64,000 nucleotides of DNA from Streptomyces eurythermus (GCF_014649115.1 NZ_BMSK01000010.1:186001-250000), one strand, 5' to 3'. Counted from the stretch's first letter, positions 49,219-58,247 are shown. Made by a program: numbers and translations. Notes: a model not told the origin generated them from the letters alone.

Positions 49219-49232
49219 TTGGTCAAGACCAA
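49219..49232. promoter_or_regulatory. dre-like operator upstream of GntR gene
   Basis: TTGGTC and GACCAA flank AA, a perfect inverted repeat. It differs from the centre of the DasR dre consensus (GGTCTAGACC) only in the middle two bases. A second AT palindrome, TTTATTAAA (49169-49177), lies nearer the gene. Binding by the adjacent GntR protein or by DasR itself is inferred. Confidence 0.6.
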
Positions 49233-49402
49233 TCCTCGGCCGCACTGGCGCTTCCCGGACGGCCGGCAGTGAAGCGTTCACGAGGCGTTCGCGCGCGCCG
49301 GTGTGTGTGACATCGCGGCAAAGCTCCCGTCGTACGGCGGGACGTACGGGTACGGCGAAGCCCCCGCCGGGACGACGGGGGCTCGCGGAGGGGGGCGGTG
49401 GC

Positions 49403-50287
49403 TCAGTGGGCGGTGAGGTGCCGGAGCTTGTCCGGGTTGCGGATGACGTAGACGGACGTGATGCGGCCGTCGGCGATGTCCACCTGGAACAGGCTGTCGG
49501 GCTCGCCGCCGGTCAGGATCAGCAGGGCGGGGCCGCCGTTGGTCTCCAGGAAGCGGTGGGTCCGGTCGGCCGGGGCGGTGCGCGCGGCGCCGACGAGGAA
49601 GCGGCCGACCTTGTCGGCGGTGTGCAGGACGCGCACCGGCGCCTTGGCCTTGCCGCCGCTGTCGCCGACCAGCCGGACGTCCGGGGCGAGCAGGGACATC
49701 AGCCCCGCCAGGTCGCCTCCGCCGGCGGCGTCGAGGAAACGCTCGGTCAGTTCCCGGCGCCGTGCGGGCTCGACGTCGTGGCGGGGGCGTCGTTCGGCCA
49801 CGTGCCGGCGGGCCCGTCCGGCGAGTTGCCGTACCGCCGGCTCGGTCCGTTCCAGCAGCGTGGCGATCTCGGCGTACGGGTAGCCGAACGCCTCCCTGAG
49901 CACGAACACCGCCCGTTCCAGCGGGGACAGCGACTCCAGGACGACCAGGACGGCGAGGGAGACGGTGTCGGCGAGCACGGCGCGGTCGGCGGAGTCGGGG
50001 GCGGTGCCGGCGAACTCGGTGAGGTACGGCTCGGGCAGCCAGGGGCCGACGTAGGCCTCGGCGCGCCGCTGGACCTGGCGGAGCCGGTCGATGGCCAGCC
50101 GGGTGGTGACGCGCACCAGGTAGGCGCGCGGTTCGCGGATCTTCTCGCGGTCGGCGTGGTACCAGCGCAGCCATGCCTCCTGGACCACGTCCTCCGCGTC
50201 GGCGACGCGGCCGAGCATGCGGTAGGCGACTCCCATGAGCAGGGGCCGGTGTGCTTCGAAGTCGTCGGTGGCGGGCTGTGCGGTCAC
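49403..50287 (-). CDS. ECF41-type RNA polymerase sigma factor (SigJ-like)
   Basis: 294 residues from a GTG. Sigma region 2 (about 10-80; HRPLLMGVAYRMLGRVADAE, then EDVVQEAWLRW) and region 4 (about 108-160; LERAVFVLREAFGYPYAEIA) are followed by a SnoaL-like C-terminal domain that tunes activity in ECF41. The hallmark WLPEP (near residue 83), DGSGGKAKA-like DSGGKAKA and final NPDKLRHL motifs are all present. No typical carboxymuconolactone-decarboxylase or oxidoreductase target sits beside it; the divergent neighbour is an alpha/beta hydrolase. Confidence 0.93.
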   Translation of the reverse strand: MTAQPATDDFEAHRPLLMGVAYRMLGRVADAEDVVQEAWLRWYHADREKIREPRAYLVRVTTRLAIDRLRQVQRRAEAYVGPWLPEPYLTEFAGTAPDSADRAVLADTVSLAVLVVLESLSPLERAVFVLREAFGYPYAEIATLLERTEPAVRQLAGRARRHVAERRPRHDVEPARRRELTERFLDAAGGGDLAGLMSLLAPDVRLVGDSGGKAKAPVRVLHTADKVGRFLVGAARTAPADRTHRFLETNGGPALLILTGGEPDSLFQVDIADGRITSVYVIRNPDKLRHLTAH

Positions 50288-50313
50288 CGGCCCATCCCAT
50301 CGTCACGCGCCCG

Positions 50314-50347
50314 CCGGTGTCCACCCGGTACGGGGCCGGTGTCCACC
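50314..50347. promoter_or_regulatory. 12-bp direct repeat in sigma/hydrolase divergent region
   Basis: CCGGTGTCCACC occurs at 50314-50325 and 50336-50347, 22 bp (two helical turns) apart, between the divergent ECF41 and hydrolase genes. Same-face spacing suggests binding of a regulator to both copies. Confidence 0.45.
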
Positions 50348-50423
50348 AAGGGCTACCCGCCGGTAGGTGATTGCTGACAAGCTGTCTACGGCGTCCGTCG
50401 GCAGCACAGACGAGGAGCACCCC

Positions 50424-51254
50424 ATGTCCGCCACCGTCTCCTTCCAGGTCCCCGCCCCCCACGGCCCGGGCGAGGTGACCGTGTCCTACGCGCGCGTGGG
50501 CCGCGGGGAACCGCTGGTCCTGCTGCACGGCATCGGCCACCACCGGCAGGCATGGGACCCGGTCGTGGACATCCTGGCCACCGAGCGCGAGGTGGTCGCC
50601 GTGGACCTGCCGGGCTTCGGCGCGTCCCCGGGTCTGCCGGAGGGGCTGCCCTACGACCTGCCCACCACGGGCGCCGTGCTCGGCGCCCTGTTCGAGGCGC
50701 TGGACCTGGACCGCCCGCACGTCGCCGGCAACTCGCTGGGCGGCCTGCTCGCCCTCGAACTGGGCCGGGAGAAGCTCGTACGGTCCGTCACGGCCCTGTC
50801 CCCCGCCGGTTTCTGGTCACCGGCGGAGCGGCGGTACGCCTTCACGGTGCTGCTCGGCATGCGCGGCGTCGCCCGCCGGCTGCCGCCGCCGGTGGTGGCG
50901 GGGCTGTCCCGCACGGCGGCCGGCCGTACCGCGCTGACCAGCACCATCTACGCCCGCCCGGCGCGCCGTTCGCCGGACGCGGTGGTCGCCGAGACGCGGG
51001 CGCTGGCGACGGCCACCGGCTTCACCGCGACCCTGCGGGCGGGCGCCGAGGTCCGGTTCACCGACGCCGTGGCGGGCCTGCCGGTCACGGTGGCCTGGGG
51101 CGCCCGGGACCGGCTCCTCGTGCCCCGCCAGGGCATCCGCGCCAAGCGGATCATCCCGCACGCCCGGCTGGTCCGGCTGCCCGGCTGCGGTCACGTCCCG
51201 ATGAACGACGACCCGGCGCTGGTGGCGCGGGTGATCCTGGACGGCAGCCGCTGA
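50424..51254 (+). CDS. Alpha/beta hydrolase
   Basis: 276 residues from the ATG at 50424, with GAGGAG upstream; the frame from 50367 is less likely. The nucleophile Ser is in VAGNSLGGLLALE, the oxyanion region in LLHGIGHHRQAW, the acid Asp in VAWGARDRLLVP and His in LPGCGHVPMNDD. No signal peptide. Substrate unknown. Being divergent from the ECF41 gene makes it a candidate member of that sigma factor's regulon. Confidence 0.88.
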   Translation: MSATVSFQVPAPHGPGEVTVSYARVGRGEPLVLLHGIGHHRQAWDPVVDILATEREVVAVDLPGFGASPGLPEGLPYDLPTTGAVLGALFEALDLDRPHVAGNSLGGLLALELGREKLVRSVTALSPAGFWSPAERRYAFTVLLGMRGVARRLPPPVVAGLSRTAAGRTALTSTIYARPARRSPDAVVAETRALATATGFTATLRAGAEVRFTDAVAGLPVTVAWGARDRLLVPRQGIRAKRIIPHARLVRLPGCGHVPMNDDPALVARVILDGSR

Positions 51255-51437
51255 CGCGCGCCCGCGCACCCGTGTGCGGCAAGCGGCCGGGCGGCGAGCC
51301 CGGCCGCTTCGCCGTCGCGCGCGGTGCCGACGGCCCGGCCGGCGACGGGAGTTCACCTCGGGTTCGCGTGCGCGCCGCGCCGCCCCAGTAGGTGTGGCTG
51401 CGCACACTGGCCGGATCCCGTCCCTGGAGGCGCAGCC

Positions 51438-53024
51438 ATGTCCCACCGTCCACTCCCGGGCCGCCGCAGCGTACTGCGCGGTTCGCTCGCCGCGTCGGCG
51501 GCCCTGACCCTGCCCGCCGGTCTCGGCGCGGCCCCGGCGTTCGCCCGCTCCGGCCGCCCCCGGGCGGACTGGGGGGTGCAGACCGGTGACGTGACCTCCG
51601 ACTCCGGCCTGGTGTGGGTGCGTGCGGACCGGCCCGCCCGGATGATCGTGGAGACCGCGGCCACCGAGTCGTTCCGCGACCCGCGCCGCTGGCACGGCCC
51701 GCTGCTGGGCGCCGGCACGGACTTCACCGGCACCACCCGGCTGCACGGCCTGCCGTCCGGGGAGCAGATCCACTACCGGGTGCTGCTGGCCGACCCCGAC
51801 GACCCGCGCCGCACCGGCGAGCCCGTCACCGGCACCTTCCGCACGGTCTCCCGGCGCCGCCGGGACGGCGTGCGCTTCCTGTGGTCGGGCGACCTGGCGG
51901 GCCAGGGCTGGGGCATCAACCCCGACCTCGGCGGCTACCGCATCTACGACGCCATGGCCCGGCTGGACCCCGATTTCTTCCTGTGCAGCGGCGACAACAT
52001 ATACGCCGACGGCCCGATCCCCGAGACACAGGCGCTGCCCGGCGGCGGCACCTGGCGCAACGTCACCACCGAGGAGAAGGCCAAGGTCGCCGAGACCCTG
52101 GCCGAGTACCGGGGCAACTTCCGCTACAACCTGCTCGACGCCAATCTGCGCGCGTTCAACGCCCGGGTGCCCTCGGTCGTCCAGTGGGACGACCACGAGG
52201 TGCGCAACAACTGGTACCCGGGCGAGGTGATCGCCACGACCGACACCCGGTACACCGAGAAGAGCATCGACGTCCTCGCCGCGCGCGCCAGGCGGGCCTT
52301 CAGCGAGTACTTCCCCCTCCCCACGCTGCGGCCGGGCGCCCGTGAGGGCCGCGTCTACCGGGTGCTGCGCCAGGGCCCGCTGCTGGACGTGTTCGTGCTG
52401 GACATGCGCACCTACCGCAACGCCAACTCGCCGGACGACCAGACCACCGACCCGCGGGGCATCCTCGGCCGGGAGCAGCTGGAGTGGCTCAAGCGGGAGC
52501 TGGCCCGCTCGCGCGCGGTGTGGAAGGTGATCGCCGCCGACATGCCGATCGGTCTCGTCGTACCGGACGCGACGGAGGGCCGGCCGAACTTCGAGGCGGT
52601 GGCCCAGGGCGACCCCGGCGCGCCGCTCGGGCGCGAGCTGCAGATCGCCGAGCTGCTGCGGTTCATCAAGCACCGGCGGATCACCGGCACGCTGTGGCTG
52701 ACGGCGGACGTGCACCACACCTCGGCCCAGCACTACCAGCCGTCCCGGGCCGCCTTCACCGACTTCGAGCCGTTCTGGGAGTTCGTGTCCGGGCCGCTGA
52801 ACGCGGGTGCGTTCCCGGCCAGCCCGCTGGACGGCACGTTCGGCCCGGAGCGGGTGTTCGTCAAGGCGCCGACCGCGTCCAACGTCTCACCGGCCGGCGG
52901 CTACCAGTTCTTCGGCGAGGTGGACATCGACGGGGACAGCGGCGAGCTGACGGTGCGGCTCCGGGAGCAGGACGGCAGCGTGCTGTTCAGCCGGACGCTC
53001 CAGCCGGGCCGGGTCGGCCAGTAG
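51438..53024 (+). CDS. Tat-exported alkaline phosphatase D (PhoD)-like phosphatase
   Basis: 528 residues. The N-terminus is a twin-arginine signal (GRRSVLRGSLAASAALTLPA, cleavage near AFA, residue 37). The fibronectin-like N-domain and PhoD metallophosphatase core carry metal ligands in LWSGDLAGQGWG, CSGDNIYADGP, QWDDHEVRNNW and WLTADVHHTSAQHY. PhoD enzymes use Ca2+/Fe3+ to release phosphate from diesters and monoesters outside the cell. No PHO box was identified in the upstream region. It follows the hydrolase gene by 183 bp. Confidence 0.9.
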   Translation: MSHRPLPGRRSVLRGSLAASAALTLPAGLGAAPAFARSGRPRADWGVQTGDVTSDSGLVWVRADRPARMIVETAATESFRDPRRWHGPLLGAGTDFTGTTRLHGLPSGEQIHYRVLLADPDDPRRTGEPVTGTFRTVSRRRRDGVRFLWSGDLAGQGWGINPDLGGYRIYDAMARLDPDFFLCSGDNIYADGPIPETQALPGGGTWRNVTTEEKAKVAETLAEYRGNFRYNLLDANLRAFNARVPSVVQWDDHEVRNNWYPGEVIATTDTRYTEKSIDVLAARARRAFSEYFPLPTLRPGAREGRVYRVLRQGPLLDVFVLDMRTYRNANSPDDQTTDPRGILGREQLEWLKRELARSRAVWKVIAADMPIGLVVPDATEGRPNFEAVAQGDPGAPLGRELQIAELLRFIKHRRITGTLWLTADVHHTSAQHYQPSRAAFTDFEPFWEFVSGPLNAGAFPASPLDGTFGPERVFVKAPTASNVSPAGGYQFFGEVDIDGDSGELTVRLREQDGSVLFSRTLQPGRVGQ

Positions 53025-53170
53025 GCCGGCCGGCAGGCGCGCCGGCGGGCCGGAGCGGGGAGGGTGACCGGTCGGCCGTAGAAAGTGCAACAAATGGGGC
53101 GGAGCATGCTTTTACTCGTCGGACACAATCAGTTCGTGATCGCGCAACACCCCTCCTGCACAGTGGCCGC

Positions 53171-54622
53171 ATGACTCCAGAGATGCCTGATGTGACCCGG
53201 GCCCGGCACGGTCGGCCCGTGCACCACTGGCGGCGCGACGTCGTCGAACTCGCCGCGCTGTTCACGGCGGTGGCCGTCGCGGACGCGGTGGCCAACATGA
53301 TCGGGCACGGGCCGGACGGGCCGGCCCTGCTCGTGATCTCGGCGATCGTGCTGGCCGCGACGGCGGGCTTCCACGTGTGGTGGTCACGCCGCCACGGACA
53401 CGCGCCGCCCGCGAGCGATACCGGTGCCCGGCCGGCCGCCGAGACGCGGCCGGCCGGGCCGTCCGAGCGGCCCGGCGCCCCGGCGGCCGCCCTCACCGGC
53501 CCCGGCACGCTGTGGCGGATGCGGACGACGGTGAAGGACGAGCCGGGGTCCCTGGCCGCCCTGTGCACGGCGCTCGCCGGGCACCGGGTGGACATCCTCA
53601 GCCTCCAGACCCACCCGCTGGCCGACGGCACGGTGGACGAGTTCCTGCTGCGGGCGCCGGGCGCGCTGACGGCGGCCGGCCTCACCCGGGCGGTCGCGCT
53701 GGCCGGGGGCACGTCCACGTGGATCGAGCGGGCCGACGCCCACGATCTGGTCGACGCGCCGACCCGGGTGCTGGGGCTGGCCGCCCGTACCGCGCTGGAC
53801 GCCTCCGAACTGCCGCTGGCGCTACGGCAGTTGCTGGGCCGGTGCACGATCCGGTCGCTGCCCGCCACACCGGTCGGCGGTGGCCGGGGCCCGCTGCCGG
53901 TGCCCGCCGAGGGGGTGCTGGAGGACACCGTGATGCGGCTGCCGGCACCCGAGGGCGGGGTGCTCACCGTGGAGCGGCCGTATCTGCCGTTCACCCCGAC
54001 GGAGTTCGCGCGCGCCCGGGCGCTGGTCGAGCTGGACGGCCGGCTCGGGCCGCGGATTCCCCGCGGGCAGGATGTGCTGACGCTGCCCGAGGGCGACGAC
54101 ATCACGGTGCGCCGGATCGACACCGGGGACCTGGCCGCGGCCAGGGCGATGCACGACCGGTGCTCGGCGCGGACGCTGGGGCTGCGCTACCACGGCCCGG
54201 TCGCCGACGCGGACCGCTATCTGAACCATCTGCTCAGCCCCCGCTTCGGCCGCACGCTGGCCGCGCAGACCGCCGCCGGCCGGATCGTCGGCCTCGGGCA
54301 CCTGCTGTGGGACGGTGACGAGACCGAGGTCGCGCTGCTGATCGAGGACGAGTGGCAGCGGCGGGGTGTCGGCGGTGAACTGCTCGGCCGGCTGGTCGGG
54401 ATGGCGGCGGAGGCGGGGTGCGCGAGCGTGTACGCCGTGACCAAGGCGTCCAACACCGGCATGATCGCCACGATGCGCGCCCTCGGCCTTCCCCTGGACT
54501 ACCAGATCGAGGAGGGCACCCTGGTCATCACGGCCCGCCTGGACACCCCCGGGCACTCCTCGGCCTCCCCGCTCGACCCCACCGTCCGCCACCACCTCAC
54601 CGACCCGGTCCACCGGGACTGA
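53171..54622 (+). CDS. Membrane-anchored ACT-GNAT acetyltransferase fusion
   Basis: 483 residues from the ATG at 53171; CACAGT lies six bases upstream. Two membrane helices (about 23-44 and 51-71) are followed by a Pro/Ala linker, an ACT domain (about 114-185; VKDEPGSLAALCTALAGHRV) and a C-terminal GNAT domain (about 315-460; the acetyl-CoA loop is in WQRRGVGGELLGRLV). ACT-GNAT fusions in Micromonospora and Streptomyces are protein Lys acetyltransferases controlled by amino acids; the membrane anchor is less usual. It ends before a strong terminator. Confidence 0.85.
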   Translation: MTPEMPDVTRARHGRPVHHWRRDVVELAALFTAVAVADAVANMIGHGPDGPALLVISAIVLAATAGFHVWWSRRHGHAPPASDTGARPAAETRPAGPSERPGAPAAALTGPGTLWRMRTTVKDEPGSLAALCTALAGHRVDILSLQTHPLADGTVDEFLLRAPGALTAAGLTRAVALAGGTSTWIERADAHDLVDAPTRVLGLAARTALDASELPLALRQLLGRCTIRSLPATPVGGGRGPLPVPAEGVLEDTVMRLPAPEGGVLTVERPYLPFTPTEFARARALVELDGRLGPRIPRGQDVLTLPEGDDITVRRIDTGDLAAARAMHDRCSARTLGLRYHGPVADADRYLNHLLSPRFGRTLAAQTAAGRIVGLGHLLWDGDETEVALLIEDEWQRRGVGGELLGRLVGMAAEAGCASVYAVTKASNTGMIATMRALGLPLDYQIEEGTLVITARLDTPGHSSASPLDPTVRHHLTDPVHRD

Positions 54623-54641
54623 CGGCCGCCGGACCGGCGAG

Positions 54642-54677
54642 GCCGGCCCCCGCGCGGTCATCCCCGCGGGGGCCGGC
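54642..54677. terminator. Convergent terminator
   Basis: A perfect 13-bp stem, GCCGGCCCCCGCG (54642-54654) and CGCGGGGGCCGGC (54665-54677), with a ten-base loop, between the GNAT fusion and the convergent gamma-lyase gene. Confidence 0.85.
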
Positions 54678-54684
54678 TCCCCCT

Positions 54685-55890
54685 TCAACGCACCGCTTCC
54701 CGCAGCTCCTTCGCCCCCTGCCGTGCGCGCGGAGCGCCCAGTGCCCGGTCCAGGTCCGCCCACAGGTCGTCCACGTCCTCCAGACCGACGGACAGGCGGA
54801 GCAGCCGGTCGGTCACGCCCGCGCCGCGCCGGTCGTCGGCGTCCACGATGCGGTGGCTGATGGACGCGGGGTGCTGGATGAGCGTGTCGACGCTGCCCAG
54901 GCTCACCGCGGGCGTGACGAGCCGGACCCGGGAGATCACCTCGTGCGGGTCGCCGTGGACCTCGAAGGCGACCATCGCGCCGCCGAGGCGCGGGTAGCGC
55001 ACCCGGGCCACCCGTGGGTCCGCGGCGAGCCGGCGGGCCAGCTCGGCGGCGTTCGCGGAGGCGGCCCGCACCCGCACCGGGAGGGTGGACAGGCCGCGCA
55101 GCAGCAGATAGCCGGCCAGCGGATGCAGGACGCCGCCCGTGGCGAACCGGATCCGCCGCAGCCGCCCCGCGAACTCCTCGTCGCAGGCCACCACCCCGGC
55201 CAGTACGTCCCCGTGGCCGCCGAGGTACTTGGTGGCGCTGTGCAGCACCAGTCGCGCCCCCTGCTCGGCCGGCCGCTGGAGCACGGGCGTGGCGAAGGTG
55301 TTGTCGGCGAGCAGCGGAACCTGGCCGCAGGCGCGGGCGACGGCCCGCAGATCGACCTCGGCGAGGGTCGGATTGGCCGGGGACTCGACCAGCACCAGCC
55401 CGGTGTCCGGGCGCAGCGCGCCGGCGATGCCGTCCGGGTCGGTCCAGGTGACCTCCGTACCGAGCAGCCCGGCGGTCAGCAGGTGGTCGCTGCACCCGTA
55501 CAGCGGCCGTACCGCCACGGCGTGCCGCAGGCCCGACGAGGCGCAGGCCAGCAGCACCGCGCTGAGCGCGGCCATCCCGCTGGCGAAGGCGACCGCGGTC
55601 TCGGTGCCCTCCAACCGGGCCAGCGCGGTCTCGAAGCGGGCGACGGTCGGGTTGCCCAGGCGGGCGTAGACCGGCGGTCCGGCCAGGCCGGCGCCGTCGC
55701 CGGCGAAGGCGTCGATGCGGGCGGCCTCGGCCCGGCTGTCGTAGGAGGGGTAGGTGGTGGACAGGTCGATCGGCGGGGCGTGCAGGCCCTGCCGGGCCAG
55801 ATCGTCGCGGCCTGCGTGCACGGCCTCGGTGGCCAGGGCTCTCGGTGCGGTGCGTACGCCGTCGTAGGCACCGGTGCTCGCTGTGTCCAT
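54685..55890 (-). CDS. PLP-dependent trans-sulfuration enzyme (cystathionine/methionine gamma-lyase type)
   Basis: 401 residues. The Schiff-base Lys is in LVLHSATKYLGGHGDVLAG, PLP contacts in YARLGNPTV and VLVESPANPTLAEVDL, and the substrate-binding end has SLGSVDTLIQHPAS. These identify the Cys/Met metabolism family; cystathionine gamma-lyase, gamma-synthase and methionine gamma-lyase cannot be separated safely by eye. It is divergent from an Lrp regulator with a perfect inverted repeat between them, implying amino-acid-responsive control. Confidence 0.92.
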   Translation of the reverse strand: MDTASTGAYDGVRTAPRALATEAVHAGRDDLARQGLHAPPIDLSTTYPSYDSRAEAARIDAFAGDGAGLAGPPVYARLGNPTVARFETALARLEGTETAVAFASGMAALSAVLLACASSGLRHAVAVRPLYGCSDHLLTAGLLGTEVTWTDPDGIAGALRPDTGLVLVESPANPTLAEVDLRAVARACGQVPLLADNTFATPVLQRPAEQGARLVLHSATKYLGGHGDVLAGVVACDEEFAGRLRRIRFATGGVLHPLAGYLLLRGLSTLPVRVRAASANAAELARRLAADPRVARVRYPRLGGAMVAFEVHGDPHEVISRVRLVTPAVSLGSVDTLIQHPASISHRIVDADDRRGAGVTDRLLRLSVGLEDVDDLWADLDRALGAPRARQGAKELREAVR

Positions 55891-55899
55891 GACGCAAGG

Positions 55900-55919
55900 G
55901 TGAACATCGCCCGGTTCAC
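55900..55919. promoter_or_regulatory. Probable Lrp operator
   Basis: GTGAAC (55900-55905) and GTTCAC (55914-55919) form a perfect inverted repeat around eight bases, in the 59-bp gap between the divergent gamma-lyase and Lrp genes. Confidence 0.6.
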
Positions 55920-55949
55920 GGGGTGCGATCGCCGTGCTACGTTCGGCTC

Positions 55950-56435
55950 ATGGCCGAGTCCGTCGTACTGGATCCGGTCGATCTGCATCTGCTGCGGCTG
56001 TTGCAGAACGACGCCCGGACCACCTACCGGGACCTCGCCGCGCAGGTGGGCGTGGCCCCGTCGACCTGTCTGGACCGGGTGGCCCGGCTGCGCCGCTGCG
56101 GTGTGATCCTCGGCCACCGGCTGCGGCTGGACCCGGCCAAGCTCGGGCGCGGTCTCCAGGCGCTGCTGTCGGTGCAGGTACGGCCGCACCGGCGGGAGCT
56201 GGTCGGACCGTTCGTGGAGCGGATCCGGGCGCTGCCGGAGGCGCGGACGGTGTTCCATCTGACCGGCCCGGACGACTATCTGGTGCATGTGGCCGTCGCG
56301 GACATGGCCGACCTCCAGCGGCTGGTGCTGGACGAGTTCACGGCACGGCGCGAGGTCGCCCGGGTGGAGACCCGGCTGGTCTTCCAGCAGTGGGAGTGCG
56401 GGCCGCTGCTGCCGCCGGGCCACGCCCGGAGCTGA
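55950..56435 (+). CDS. Lrp/AsnC family transcriptional regulator
   Basis: 161 residues. The helix-turn-helix is within about 8-58 (LDPVDLHLLRLLQNDARTTY, then VAPSTCLDRVARLRRCG), followed by a RAM domain. TACGTT (55938-55943) is exactly six bases from the ATG: a leaderless promoter. It is divergent from a PLP sulfur-amino-acid enzyme and most likely regulates it in response to methionine, cysteine or leucine; the ligand is unproven. Confidence 0.92.
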   Translation: MAESVVLDPVDLHLLRLLQNDARTTYRDLAAQVGVAPSTCLDRVARLRRCGVILGHRLRLDPAKLGRGLQALLSVQVRPHRRELVGPFVERIRALPEARTVFHLTGPDDYLVHVAVADMADLQRLVLDEFTARREVARVETRLVFQQWECGPLLPPGHARS

Positions 56436-56488
56436 ATACCGACGTATCCGGGTGACGCGGGGATCCCCGGCGTACGAGGATGGGCCGC

Positions 56489-58177
56489 ATGTCCGATACC
56501 CAGATCCCGCTGCCCCGTCAGGTCGCCGACGCCTATGTGGACGACCTCATCGCCCTCGACCCGGTCACCGGCACCTTTCTCGGTGTGCGGGAGAGTTCGA
56601 GCAGGCTGCCCGACTACTCGCCCGAGGGCCGGGACGCCGAGGCGCGGCTGGACCGGGACACGCTCGCGCGGCTGGACGAGGCGGAGCGGCGGCCCGGTGC
56701 CGACAGCGACGTGGAGCGGCGCTGCGCACGGCTGCTGCGGGAGCGGCTGACCGCCCGGCTGGCGATGCACGAGGCCGGTGAACACCTGCGTGAGGTCGGC
56801 AACATGCACACGCCCGGCCACTCCGTCCGGGAGGCCTTCACGATCACCCCGGCGGAGACGGAGGAGGACTGGGCGGCGATCGCCGAGCGGCTGCGCGCGG
56901 TGCCGGAGGCGTTCGCCGGCTACCGCGCATCCCTCGAACTCGGCCTGGAGCGCAAGCTGTTCGCGGCCCCGCGGCCGACCGCCACGTTCATCGGCCAGCT
57001 GACCGAGTGGGCGGACACCGGCGAGGGGCGCGGCTGGTTCGAGGACTTCGCCGCCGCGGGGCCCGAGGCGCTGCGCGCGGAGCTGGACGAGGCGGCGCGG
57101 ACGGCCACCGGTGCCGTGGTGGAGCTGCGGGACTGGCTGCGCCAGGTGTACGCGCCGGCCATCGAGGGCGCCCCGGACGTCGTCGGCCGGGAGCGGTACG
57201 CGCGCTCGGCCCGCTACTTCAACGGCACCGACCTGGACCTGGACGAGGCGTACGCCTACGGCTGGGCGGAGTTCCACCGGATCCTCGGCGAGATGCGCGA
57301 GGAGGCCCGGAAGATCCTGCCCGGCGCCGCGACACCGTGGGCGGCGCTCGCGCACCTGGACGAGCACGGCCGGCACATCGAGGGCGTGGACGAGGTCCGC
57401 GACTGGCTCCAGGGCCTGATGGACCGGGCGATCGAGGACCTGGACGGCACCCACTTCGAACTGGCCGAGCGGGTGCGCCGGGTGGAGTCCCGCATCGCGC
57501 CGCCCGGTGGGGCGGCGGCCCCCTACTACACGTCCCCGTCGGAGGACTTCTCCCGGCCCGGCCGCACCTGGCTGCCCACGATGGGCCTGACCCGCTTCCC
57601 GGTCTACGACCTGGTCTCCACCTGGTACCACGAGGGCGTGCCGGGCCACCATCTCCAGCTCGCGCAGTGGGCGCACGTGGCGGACAGCCTCTCCCGCTAC
57701 CAGGCGACGGTCGGCATGGTCAGCGCCAACGCCGAGGGCTGGGCGCTGTACGCGGAGCGGCTGATGGACGAACTGGGCTATCTCGGCGACCCGGAGGAGC
57801 GCCTCGGCTATCTGGACGCGCAGATGATGCGCGCGGTGCGGGTGATCATCGACATCGGTATGCACCTGGAGCTGGAGATCCCGGCCGACTCCCCGTTCCA
57901 CCCGGGCGAGCGCTGGACCCCGGAACTGGCGCAGGAGTTCTTCGGGGCGCACAGCAGCCGCCCGGCGGACTTCGTGGAGAGCGAGCTGACCCGCTATCTG
58001 ACCATGCCGGGCCAGGCCATCGGCTACAAGCTGGGCGAGCGGGTCTGGCTGCTGGGCCGGGAGCGGGCGCGGGCGCGGCACGGTGCCGCGTTCGACCTGA
58101 AGGCCTGGCACATGGCGGCGCTGTCCCAGGGTTCGCTGGGCCTGGACGACCTGCTGGACGAGCTGTCCCGGCTGTGA
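56489..58177 (+). CDS. DUF885 family protein, M32-like zinc peptidase fold
   Basis: 562 residues from the ATG at 56489. The metal site is TWYHEGVPGHHLQLAQW (an HExxxGHH form), with a downstream Glu in NAEGWALYAERLMDELG as the likely third ligand. The N-terminal domain includes LIALDPVTGTFLGV. No signal peptide, so it is probably cytoplasmic. Several DUF885 members are thought to be peptidases of the S. aureus/actinobacterial M3/M32 kind, but substrate is unknown. It follows the Lrp gene by 53 bp. Confidence 0.9.
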   Translation: MSDTQIPLPRQVADAYVDDLIALDPVTGTFLGVRESSSRLPDYSPEGRDAEARLDRDTLARLDEAERRPGADSDVERRCARLLRERLTARLAMHEAGEHLREVGNMHTPGHSVREAFTITPAETEEDWAAIAERLRAVPEAFAGYRASLELGLERKLFAAPRPTATFIGQLTEWADTGEGRGWFEDFAAAGPEALRAELDEAARTATGAVVELRDWLRQVYAPAIEGAPDVVGRERYARSARYFNGTDLDLDEAYAYGWAEFHRILGEMREEARKILPGAATPWAALAHLDEHGRHIEGVDEVRDWLQGLMDRAIEDLDGTHFELAERVRRVESRIAPPGGAAAPYYTSPSEDFSRPGRTWLPTMGLTRFPVYDLVSTWYHEGVPGHHLQLAQWAHVADSLSRYQATVGMVSANAEGWALYAERLMDELGYLGDPEERLGYLDAQMMRAVRVIIDIGMHLELEIPADSPFHPGERWTPELAQEFFGAHSSRPADFVESELTRYLTMPGQAIGYKLGERVWLLGRERARARHGAAFDLKAWHMAALSQGSLGLDDLLDELSRL

Positions 58178-58203
58178 CCGCCCCGGTCGGCACGGCGGCG
58201 GTT

Positions 58204-58247
58204 CCGGGCGCCCGGGTCGGCCACGGCGGCTGGCCCGGGCGCCCGGG
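58204..58247. terminator. Terminator-like double palindrome
   Basis: CCGGGCGCCCGGG occurs at 58204-58216 and again within 58234-58247; each is self-complementary, and the pair can form a larger stem with a small bulge. They fill the space between convergent DUF885 and SDR genes. Confidence 0.6.
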
